Assembly: GCA_028686135.1 (NCBI GenBank)
Contig: JAQUCP010000028.1
Span: 1-24,239 of the forward strand
Length of the DNA: 24,239 nucleotides
Reading direction: 5' to 3'
DNA from: UBA12481 sp012523435
GTDB taxonomy: Bacteria; Bacteroidota; Bacteroidia; Bacteroidales; UBA12481
Part shown: positions 1-7,317 of the stretch, piece after piece
Layout of the letters: every line of letters begins with the position of its first letter
Position numbering within the stretch: position 1 is the stretch's first letter
The notes under the pieces: generated by a model
What the model saw: only the letters and a program-made list of their open reading frames with translations
Databases searched by the model: none
What the model was told of the DNA's origin: nothing
Position numbers and translations under genes: made by a program

Positions 1-73
1 CCTGTGCAAAAGCGCTTGAGCCCAGTCCTACGAAGAGGACGACGATCATCAGAGATTTAAAAATGTTTTTCAT
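1..73 (-). CDS. N-terminal fragment of a secreted protein (runs off the window)
   Basis: Only 24 codons are inside the window, read leftwards from an ATG at 71-73. They encode a complete signal peptide: a basic start (MKNIFK), a hydrophobic core (LMIVVLFVGLG) and a signal peptidase I type end (SSAFAQ). The mature protein lies outside, so its function cannot be read. The gene follows the DUF4402-like gene 226-825 on the same strand and has its own well-matched promoter at 180-210. It could be a further DUF4402-like protein, since such short signal peptides ending in AQ are common in that family, but this is a guess from context. The start is supported by the absence of any other in-frame ATG near the promoter. 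Confidence 0.75.
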   Translation of the reverse strand, partial: MKNIFKSLMIVVLFVGLGSSAFAQ

Positions 74-179
74 TTAAGATAAGGTTTAATGTTAATACTT
101 GTTAATTGTTTTTTAATTGTTACTGTTCTTCTTTTTCTAACTTTTTCGCCACTGCGACCTGGCTCAAAAATTATTGGTG

Positions 180-210
180 CAAAGATAGACATATTTTATT
201 AAACACCAAA
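180..210 (-). promoter_or_regulatory. Bacteroidota sigma-AB type promoter for the gene at 1-73
   Basis: On the minus strand, TTTG (207-210) is followed by a 19-bp A+T-rich spacer and TATCTTTG (180-187). This matches the Bacteroidota consensus TTTG-N19-21-TAnnTTTG exactly. Transcription would start near 173-175, giving a leader of about 100 nt before the ATG at 73. It lies just beyond the stop codon of the gene at 226-825, so the left-hand gene can be expressed independently of the operon upstream. Confidence 0.72.
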
Positions 211-225
211 TGTTTTTTAAAAAAT

Positions 226-825
226 TTATTCATATTCGATTGTCACGTACACCTGGCCTTGGTAAACACCCGGCTTCAATTCCCCAACATACAGTGAACC
301 AGATAGATAAACCCAAGCAGTTAAGGACTCGTTTTCGCTCGCCGATTGGCTATCTGCCACATTATCGCTCAGAATAAAAGACGCGAACTCACTCAAGTAG
401 GGCAGAGAGGTGATTGGAGGAGCAGGTAAAATGATCTGAGAAGTGGGTGGTGCGGGGTTAAACGGGACGGCCATCCAAGGGCGGGAAGTTCCATCGTTTA
501 GCCAGGAGGCTTCGAGCCTGATGGGAAGGCGGGTATCATTGTCCAATTCGAGGGCGGTAGGGGTATAAACAGACACCTGGACCTTCACGTTTTCCTGGTT
601 GCTGATGGCAAAAGCTCCGACACGGGGATCATTGCGGTTAATGTGGATCCATCCGGTGTCCTGGATCGTGCCAAAATCGAGCATTCGGGTATCTTCCAGG
701 GCGAGTTTCGGCGGCACCTTAATCTGAATCCGGATATGCTGCGCCGGCAACCGATGGAGTTGTCCACCTAATAGCAACAACATCAGGCACATCAGTCCAA
801 TTCGATTCCAGGTATTTTTAGTCAT
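226..825 (-). CDS. DUF4402-like small secreted protein (last gene of the T9SS-protein operon)
   Basis: A 199-residue protein starting MTKNTWNR, with a signal peptide (hydrophobic stretch IGLMCLMLLLLGG, end near RLPAQ). The mature part is beta-strand rich and carries the patterns I associate with DUF4402 proteins: an early LDFGTI, then a DPRVGAFAIS strand, and a C-terminal GVYQGQVYVTIEY. The molecular role of that family is not established; the proteins are exported and probably surface-associated. An in-frame ATG exists at 880-882, but it lies well inside the upstream gene and would put 19 residues before the signal peptide. The chosen start overlaps the stop of the gene at 818-1420 by 8 bp, which fits translational coupling. 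It is a paralogue in pattern of its two upstream neighbours. Identification rests on motif memory only. Confidence 0.72.
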   Translation of the reverse strand: MTKNTWNRIGLMCLMLLLLGGQLHRLPAQHIRIQIKVPPKLALEDTRMLDFGTIQDTGWIHINRNDPRVGAFAISNQENVKVQVSVYTPTALELDNDTRLPIRLEASWLNDGTSRPWMAVPFNPAPPTSQIILPAPPITSLPYLSEFASFILSDNVADSQSASENESLTAWVYLSGSLYVGELKPGVYQGQVYVTIEYE

Positions 826-1420
826 GTGTAGCGTATTCAACGGTAATATTGATCGTTCCGGTGTAGGTTCCTGCACCCACATCTCCTACCGGCCCGAGAG
901 ATCCATAAATAAACAGATAAGCCGTAGCCGTTGGAGGGGTGTAGCCCACATGCTGCGGCGTAGGAGGCAGCGCGCGCGTTCCCCCTGCCCGGCGCGATAC
1001 CGGGAAAATGGCCGACATGAGTCCCAGAGGAACCGGAACAGCCTGGGTTTTTGCTGTCGTTTCATTGATCGCCCCGAGGTTGGAGTACGCGAACTGCAAA
1101 TCCACCGGAAGGGCAAAGGAGCCTTCAACGAGCCTCAATGAATCAGGAAAAGAGACGGTTACCGACACATCCAGATCAGCCTGTGCGGTGATAGTCACCA
1201 CCGCAGGTTGGTCATTTAGATAGTCCATCGTAATGATCTCTTCGGTACCCGGATTGATCACCGTCTGCTTGCTGTTGAAGTCGAGCACCTCAGTGGTGGC
1301 TGTCAGGGTGATCCCTTGGCCAGCATACAGCCCGAAATTGATCCGCTGTCCTGCCAACATCTGTGGAGCAAGAGTTAAGATCAGGATAAACAAAAGGCGA
1401 TAGGGGCGCTGGTTAATCAT
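818..1420 (-). CDS. DUF4402-like small secreted protein
   Basis: A 200-residue protein starting MINQRPYR, with a signal peptide (LLFILILTLAPQMLAG, then QRINFG). The mature part has alternating hydrophobic strands (ITLTATTEVLDFNS, VVTITAQADLDVSVTVSF) and ends GTYTGTINITVEYATHD. This C-terminal strand pattern is shared with the proteins encoded at 226-825 and 1434-1982. A Pro/Arg-rich stretch (around RRAGGTRALPPTPQ) lies in the last third and is probably a surface loop. The gene starts 13 bp after the upstream stop and overlaps the downstream start by 8 bp, so it sits inside an operon. No Shine-Dalgarno sequence precedes it, as is usual in this phylum. Function unknown; I infer export and a surface or matrix role from the signal peptide and neighbours. 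Confidence 0.72.
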   Translation of the reverse strand: MINQRPYRLLFILILTLAPQMLAGQRINFGLYAGQGITLTATTEVLDFNSKQTVINPGTEEIITMDYLNDQPAVVTITAQADLDVSVTVSFPDSLRLVEGSFALPVDLQFAYSNLGAINETTAKTQAVPVPLGLMSAIFPVSRRAGGTRALPPTPQHVGYTPPTATAYLFIYGSLGPVGDVGAGTYTGTINITVEYATHD

Positions 1421-1433
1421 TGTTGAAATTTAT

Positions 1434-1982
1434 CTATATATACTCCAGCTCGATGGTGAATTCACCCTCATAAAAGCCCGGGTTAGCAAGGCGTAGATCC
1501 ACTGATCCTCCGACCCAGATATAGAGCTTTCCCATCGGATTAAAACGGAGTTCTTCATCTAATGTCTCAAACAAACGAGAAGCTCTTTGGTTGTCCTCGT
1601 CGAAAATACTGACCTCATACGTTAAACGCAGCCGACCGGGACCGTCGATTCTGACGAGCTCCATCTCCCTGAAAAACATCATTCTAACAGCTGCACCAGG
1701 CATACCGGAAGCGATCATCATGCCGGCAGTCGGGTCCAGGATGGGCGAGATATACAGATTTTCGCCGGTAGGTTCCACGCCAGCCAGGTCGATATCCCGA
1801 ACGGTGAGAATCTGAATATCCTGACTGACCGTGGCCGAGACGCTGATGACCGCCGTCTTTGAGCTCTGATTCTGCGAAAATATCGGGTATCCGGCTCCGC
1901 TTCCCATCAGGAGAATACCGCTCATCATCATCCATCTCATACGTTTCATTCCTTTCATCCACTTCATCCGTCTCAGTCTCAT
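1434..1982 (-). CDS. DUF4402-like small secreted protein with a Met/Arg-rich leader
   Basis: From the ATG at 1980-1982 the protein has 182 residues. The frame is open 22 codons further, to an ATG at 2046-2048, but that start would overlap the end of the upstream gene and add a leader lacking signal-peptide character. The N-region is unusually basic and Met-rich (MRLRRMKWMKGMKRMRW), followed by a hydrophobic core and the end GYPIFSQ. The mature domain begins with the strand AVISVSATVSQDIQIL, contains PTAGMMIASGMPGAAV and ends GFYEGEFTIELEYI, which fits the DUF4402-like pattern of the next two genes. It lies 43 bp downstream of the large T9SS gene and 13 bp upstream of the next small gene, so it is probably co-transcribed with both. 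Exported; function unknown. Confidence 0.7.
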   Translation of the reverse strand: MRLRRMKWMKGMKRMRWMMMSGILLMGSGAGYPIFSQNQSSKTAVISVSATVSQDIQILTVRDIDLAGVEPTGENLYISPILDPTAGMMIASGMPGAAVRMMFFREMELVRIDGPGRLRLTYEVSIFDEDNQRASRLFETLDEELRFNPMGKLYIWVGGSVDLRLANPGFYEGEFTIELEYI

Positions 1983-2025
1983 GGGTATCCTTAAGGTAAT
2001 ATTAGTAGCAGAATTAATAACAGAA

Positions 2026-3564
2026 TTAATAGCTGTTTGGTTTAACAATTTTTTGTATGGAGTGGGATTCTTTATCTTGTAAACGCATGATGTACGTTCC
2101 AGGTGTCAGATGGTCGGCATTCCATTCGAGCTTCTGCAGTCCGGCTGCAAACTCGCTATGAGCAACCTGTTCGATCATCCGACCATTCAGGTCGAACAGC
2201 TGAATCAACACGGTGGAGCGTTCCGGCAGGGTAAACTGCACGGTAACCTGACCGTACATCGGGTTGGGGTACACGGGCAGCAGCTGGGCGGTAGGCGGAG
2301 TGTACACCGGATCCTCATCCGGCTGACCACGCATGATCACAATGGTGAACGGCTCCGGGTGACCGGATTTCAGGGAAGAGATTCTGGGAACTGGCTTAAT
2401 CAGCTGCTCCGGCAGATAGGGCTCCTCCCGGATTATGGAGGCTGATTTGGTGCTGCGATAATAGAATGAGTACGAATTTTCAACATTCATGGGGATGGCC
2501 ACCTGAGCCACATTATCCATCAAGATAACCTGCAGATTATCTGGCCATTCGACAGGCAGCTCCCAAGAGAGCGTAAAATCGGAACTCACCTGATTGCCCT
2601 CGCAGACAGCACCCACGTAGAGCGGAATGCGTACCTGGTCTTTAACCACATTTGGTATATTATTGATTACCAATGGCATAGTGTGCTGTGGAGAGGAGAG
2701 GGTGAAGAATTCCAGGCTCTCTTCCGCCATCGGTTCAAGGCGGTAAGCATCGTAGGGATCGGCTCCTCGGATGCCCTCTTCGTTCATGGAGACATACACA
2801 TTACTGTTCATCCCTTGTGCTTTGAGCGTCATGGTGAAGTTCAATTCCGGAGTTTTGCGGAAGAAGCCCGACTTATAGAAGGTTGCCCCGCTGGATTTAG
2901 CATCCTGTGTGAAGGAGAGTTCCGGGGTACTATTATTTGCCCTGACCCAGAAGGCTTGGTAGGGAGCGATCAGTCCGTTGGTCAGGGAGCCCACTGATCC
3001 GTTCCAGGTGAGGAACTGGTTGGTTGAGGGATCCCATATATATAGTGTATTATCCACGTTGGTTTTGGTCCAGCCGTCGTCGTCCCAATTCAGAGTGCTA
3101 GCGGTGGGGTTACCGATGAGGTTCCAGCCGGCATCATCGCTGTTGAGGTCGAGGTAGGTGGCTGTATTTTGCGGGGTTTGACTGGAGTGGTTTCTCTCAT
3201 GGTAAGACAAGGAGTAGCTATAGACTCCTCCAGTCAGGGTAGTTTCCTGGCCTTGGAGAGACATTTGCAGAGGGAGCACATCCGGGTAGGTTCCACCGGT
3301 GATAATTCCGGCACCGTTGAAGATGTAAAAATAGTATCCTCGTCCGGTGGTGATGGCATCCGTAAAGTTTCCTGGTTGGCGCCAGGCCATATTGGTGGTG
3401 CCCACTTCGGTTTCGTCGAACCAGAGCAGGTTCGGTTGTTTAGCCGGATAGAGTGCTCCAGTAAATCCCTGAGTGACAAAGTTATTCGCAGGCTTAAGCC
3501 AGTTGGAGAAGGAGGTTGCAATGGGGGAAGAGATCATCCGCCAGCCTTTTACCCCGGTAAATTC
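2026..3564 (-). repeat. Copy 1 of a shared ~512-residue C-terminal coding module
   Basis: The last 512 residues of the protein at 2026-5598, from the motif E(F/Y)TGVKGWRM to the stop, align throughout with the last 514 residues of the protein at 5773-11685. Shared blocks in order include GVKGWRM, AKQPNLLWFDETE, GRGYY.YIFNGAGI, LDLNSDD.GWN.IGNPT, GWTKTNVDNT, GIRGAD.YDAYRLEP, RIPLYVGA, EPFTIVI and the T9SS sorting domain. The module therefore carries more than the sorting signal. Copy 2 is at 5773-7317. Confidence 0.9.
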
Positions 3565-5598
3565 ACCATGCAATTGTATGGTTGGGGTGCCTTCGCTCCG
3601 GTTGATATAGTCGGCTCCGGCACTGATGATGATCAGTCCGGTGCTGTTCGTGGACACTGTTGATTCGGATTCCATGGTCAGCAGGGCACCGGGTTCGAGT
3701 GTCAGGGTGGCGCCATCTTCCAACGTGAGGGATCCTGAGCTTCCGATGGTAACCTCGTCGTTTGCGCCAATCACCGGATCGTTCGTCACGGCGGGAATGG
3801 TGATCAGGGAGATGCTGGTGGGGACATAATTTTTCGACCAGTTACCTGCCGTTCCCCAATCGGAATCCACGGCACCAGTCCAGACGATCTCATTCGGATC
3901 GCTCTGTTTACCAAAGCGTTTACGATGGTGAGCATTGACGGAGGTTCCCTGGAGGTCGAGGATATTGTTGACCACGAGATAATAATCCACATCCGTCTGG
4001 ATGATAAATCCCAGCGTTAAGGTCACCTCATTATTATTCGCTCCTCCCAAGATGGGATTAGTGGGATAATCGAGATTCGAGCTATCCACATCCTGGATAG
4101 CATAATTGGCGGCATTTAGGGCCGTAGCGGAATTTAGTGGCTCATTGAAGATCGCCACGATGGTATTTGGACCGGTGATGAGCAGGGTATGAATGAAGGG
4201 CCGGTCGGACTCCACAGTTCCTTCGCCAGTGATCTCACCAATTACATCAAGATTCTCACCTTCAATCACTTCGAAAATTCCACCATCGCCCACATCAAGA
4301 TCATTAAGAACCAAGACATCCTCAAAAGCTTCACTATTGGCGCCTTCGGCGATGACCAGGTTATAAAACTTGATGGTATCAGCCCATTGGCTGCTATCAA
4401 ACGTGCAATCCGTACCATCGACGATAAAAGTGCTGGTGCCGGGCAGGAAATCGCCGGTATTGTTAAAGACGCTACCGCTAAATTCGATGGTTCCACTTCC
4501 GGCATCGATGGTACCTGACCAATCGATGGTCACATCCCCGTTTAGATCCAGAGTTCCCTGGCCCACGGTGAGGCTACCGCTACCATTGATGATCGCATCG
4601 TCATCGACCTGTAAGCGGCCTTTACAGGTGATGCTAAAGTGCCCCTGGCCACTCAGGAGCAGGGTGTTATGTACATTAACGTTTCCGTTGTGAGTGTACA
4701 TAAAAGCAGACGATTGTATTTCGGCCGTTTTATAAAAATCGATCTGGGCATCACCACCATAGAAATATCCGGTTCCGGCCACAACGGCCGGCACATTAAA
4801 TGTGACGGATCCTCGGGGAGTGATTGGATCGTACGGCGGGCAATCGGCATGAGGAATCGCCGGGGAGGAGGGAGACATATAAAAATAGCCATCGCTACCG
4901 ATGTGAACCTGGTGGGTGCTATTCGAGGGGCTACCATTAAAAACAAAGTGCCCGGCCCCGCCATCCAGTATCCCGTCGAGGTTGGAAGCCCCGTAAACGT
5001 TGACATTTCCGGTGACCACCTTAAAGAGAATCCCGTTTTGAATCGTAAGCCCACTGCCCAAGTTCATGGTTCCGCTATTCATGACTACTTCGGAACGGAT
5101 ATCAAACAGCTGATCAGGGCAATTTAGCACGCCATTGTTAGAAATCTCGATTTTGGAAGCCCCCCAGGGCATCGAAATGCTGTTGTTGTTAAAGTTGCCA
5201 CTGCCGTTGAACTGCAGGGTTCCATTGTCGAGCAAGAGATACGCGGCACCTTTGAGAAGGAAGTGTGTAGAGACTGTCAAGACAGCTCCGTTGGTGACCG
5301 TCAGTTCTCCAGCTGTCCAGTCGCTCAACTCGATTTTCTTCACTGTCACGTTCTGAGAAATCACCGGATATCGGTTATTGGCCACCGTCTTAATGACCAC
5401 ACTGGAGTTGCTGGTTGGAACTGATGCCGGCTGCCAGTTCCCCGCCACGTGCCAGCTATTGCTAACTGCGCCGGTCCAGGTTTGGGCTGTGAGGGGCTGG
5501 AGGGGGAATGCCAGAAAGAGTACAACCACAGCTATACATCGTAGCCATGCCAGAGGGTTTTTAAGCCGCCAGGTCAGTTGTTTGGGTTGTACTAACAT
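2026..5598 (-). CDS. T9SS-exported surface protein with beta-helix-like repeats, SbsA-like Ig domain and type A sorting domain
   Basis: A 1190-residue protein. I chose the ATG at 5596-5598; the frame also offers a TTG two codons earlier. Layout: signal peptide 1-39 (ends PLTAQ); a WTGA..W..AGNW motif at about 40-60; a long Asn/Gly-rich stretch of short strands to about 460, resembling beta-helix or passenger repeats; an SbsA-type Ig-like domain at about 466-562 (IVAIFNEPLNSATALNAANY); a second WTGA..W..AGNW motif near 570; a conserved module from 679 on; and a C-terminal T9SS type A sorting domain from about 1109 (VYPNP ... LFDLNGRM ... PGTYIMRL). T9SS cargo crosses the outer membrane and loses the sorting domain, usually being anchored at the surface. 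No enzyme motif is visible, so an adhesive or structural role is inferred. It appears to be first in an operon with three DUF4402-like genes and has a promoter at 5684-5713. Confidence 0.88.
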   Translation of the reverse strand: MLVQPKQLTWRLKNPLAWLRCIAVVVLFLAFPLQPLTAQTWTGAVSNSWHVAGNWQPASVPTSNSSVVIKTVANNRYPVISQNVTVKKIELSDWTAGELTVTNGAVLTVSTHFLLKGAAYLLLDNGTLQFNGSGNFNNNSISMPWGASKIEISNNGVLNCPDQLFDIRSEVVMNSGTMNLGSGLTIQNGILFKVVTGNVNVYGASNLDGILDGGAGHFVFNGSPSNSTHQVHIGSDGYFYMSPSSPAIPHADCPPYDPITPRGSVTFNVPAVVAGTGYFYGGDAQIDFYKTAEIQSSAFMYTHNGNVNVHNTLLLSGQGHFSITCKGRLQVDDDAIINGSGSLTVGQGTLDLNGDVTIDWSGTIDAGSGTIEFSGSVFNNTGDFLPGTSTFIVDGTDCTFDSSQWADTIKFYNLVIAEGANSEAFEDVLVLNDLDVGDGGIFEVIEGENLDVIGEITGEGTVESDRPFIHTLLITGPNTIVAIFNEPLNSATALNAANYAIQDVDSSNLDYPTNPILGGANNNEVTLTLGFIIQTDVDYYLVVNNILDLQGTSVNAHHRKRFGKQSDPNEIVWTGAVDSDWGTAGNWSKNYVPTSISLITIPAVTNDPVIGANDEVTIGSSGSLTLEDGATLTLEPGALLTMESESTVSTNSTGLIIISAGADYINRSEGTPTIQLHGEFTGVKGWRMISSPIATSFSNWLKPANNFVTQGFTGALYPAKQPNLLWFDETEVGTTNMAWRQPGNFTDAITTGRGYYFYIFNGAGIITGGTYPDVLPLQMSLQGQETTLTGGVYSYSLSYHERNHSSQTPQNTATYLDLNSDDAGWNLIGNPTASTLNWDDDGWTKTNVDNTLYIWDPSTNQFLTWNGSVGSLTNGLIAPYQAFWVRANNSTPELSFTQDAKSSGATFYKSGFFRKTPELNFTMTLKAQGMNSNVYVSMNEEGIRGADPYDAYRLEPMAEESLEFFTLSSPQHTMPLVINNIPNVVKDQVRIPLYVGAVCEGNQVSSDFTLSWELPVEWPDNLQVILMDNVAQVAIPMNVENSYSFYYRSTKSASIIREEPYLPEQLIKPVPRISSLKSGHPEPFTIVIMRGQPDEDPVYTPPTAQLLPVYPNPMYGQVTVQFTLPERSTVLIQLFDLNGRMIEQVAHSEFAAGLQKLEWNADHLTPGTYIMRLQDKESHSIQKIVKPNSY

Positions 5599-5683
5599 GG
5601 GCAATTCGCCAGAAAACTTATTTATTACTTATCTAAAGGTCAGGGATTTTGAACGCATCCAACTAGTTCATCAATCCAACGTG

Positions 5684-5713
5684 CAAAGGTAATCAATAAT
5701 AGTTAAACCCAAA
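5684..5713 (-). promoter_or_regulatory. Bacteroidota-type promoter for the T9SS / DUF4402-like operon
   Basis: On the minus strand, TTTG (5710-5713) is separated by 18 bp from TACCTTTG (5684-5691), a full match to TAnnTTTG with a spacer one base shorter than usual. Transcription would start near 5677, about 80 nt before the ATG at 5598. It lies in the 174-bp gap after the upstream T9SS gene, so the operon can be expressed separately from it. Confidence 0.65.
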
Positions 5714-5772
5714 AAACTAGGATATCCCTTTTATTAACAATGGCATCAGAGAATCACCATCTTAGGTTATCG

Positions 5773-7317
5773 TCAAGTCGATTTAACCACCGTGATAGCA
5801 GTGGTGCTGTGCTGATCAATCAGGCGAATCAGATAGGTACCTTGAGGGTAGCTGGCGAAGTTCCAATCGACCATTTGCAGTCCGGCGGGATATTCCGCCG
5901 AAGTAATAACAGCCAACCTTCGTCCGAACAGGTCGAACAGTTCGATGGTCACCCGGGATTTTTGGGGCAGGGTGAAGCGGATGAATCCGTGATCGCTCAC
6001 CGGATTGGGATAAAGCGGCAAGAGCTGTGCGGTGGGAGAGATATACACCGGCTCTTCCGAAGGATCGCCCTGTTTAATGACGATCGTGAAAGGCTCAACC
6101 TGATCCGCTTTGAGGGTGCTCATCTGAGCCGTTGGGCGCATAATATGGTCGGGCAAACGGGGGTAATCGGGCGGGATCGATCCCGATTTAGTTGATTGAT
6201 ATCTAAAGCTATACGAGGTCTTTTCGTCCATTGCCACAGCCACTTTGCTGATATTGTCCATCAGAATAACTCTCAGATCGGAGGGCCAGTCGGCAGGCAA
6301 CTGCCAGTCGAGCCGATAATTCCCGGAACCATCCCTTCCGGCGTTTGTTGCGCCGACGTAGAGCGGTATTCGCACATCCTCATCAAAAGACAGAGGTTGA
6401 TTGTTAATAACTAATGGATGGACATATCGTGGCGAGGAGAGGGTGAAGAGTTCCAGGTAGCTGTCGGATAGCGGCTCAAGGCGATACGCATCGTACCGAT
6501 CGGCACCCCGGATACCGGATTCGTTAAAAGACAGGAAGATCTTGCTGAATAGCGAATCAGATGAGGTGAGTGATAGGGGGATTAGCAGGCTTGATCCATC
6601 ACTGTAGCGGCCCGACTTTTCCAGCGTTTTGTAGAAGGTTCCACCGGTTGTTTTCACCGCCTGATCGAACGAAAGGATCGGGGAGGCAGCATTGGCTTTG
6701 ACCCAGAAGGACTGGAACGGAGTAATCAGTCCATTGTTGAGCGTTCCGGCTTCACCATTCCAGTAGAGAAAATCACTCGAAGACGGATCGAACACGTAAA
6801 TGGTATTATCCACATTGGTTTTTGTCCACCCGCTTTCAGCATCCCAATTGAGGGTGGCAGTGGTGGGGTTGCCGATGAAGTTCCATCCGGAATCGTCCGA
6901 GTTGAGATCGAGGAATCGGTTGACATCTGGCTGATTATCAATATCTTTAATATTATAGGTGATTGGGTAAGTAAACACACCGGAAACGGTTGCATGTTGT
7001 AACCCTGTTGCGCTCATGGTGATTGGGAGCACGTCGGAGTAAGTTCCTCCAGTGGTAATCCCGGCACCATTGAAGATATAGTAGTAATACCCCCGACCCG
7101 GAGCCATAGCATCGGTCAATGCAACGGGCTTACGCCAGGCCATATTGGTGGTTCCGATTTCGGTTTCATCAAACCAGAGCAGGTTGGGCTGTTTGGCCGG
7201 AAAAGTGGATCCGGCAAATCCTTGAGTCACAAAATCATCTGCCCCGTCGAACAGATCCCCGAAGGTAGTCTGCTGGGGGCTGGTTACCATCCGCCATCCT
7301 TTGACTCCCGTATATTC
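5773..7317 (-). repeat. Copy 2 of the shared ~512-residue C-terminal coding module
   Basis: This is the counterpart of 2026-3564 in the same orientation, 514 codons, aligning from EYTGVKGWRM to the stop. Differences are mostly substitutions with very few small indels, so it is a diverged duplication and not a recent copy. Both copies are joined to unrelated N-terminal regions, as in domain shuffling between T9SS cargo proteins. Confidence 0.9.

Noticed and set aside
826..882. Earlier ATG for the DUF4402-like gene ending at 226
   Set aside because: It adds 19 polar residues before a normal signal peptide and lies deep in the upstream gene; the 8-bp-overlap start is more plausible.
4189..5127. 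Open frames on the plus strand across the T9SS gene (for example 4639-5127)
   Set aside because: They are antisense to a clearly coding, domain-bearing gene and give low-complexity or motif-free proteins.
5599..5604. TTG start two codons upstream for the 1190-residue T9SS protein
   Set aside because: An ATG follows two codons later, directly before the basic part of the signal peptide, and needs no rare start codon.
2026..7317. Transposon or insertion sequence explanation for the 1.5-kb duplicated module
   Set aside because: There are no terminal inverted repeats or transposase, and the homology follows protein frame and domain borders with many substitutions.
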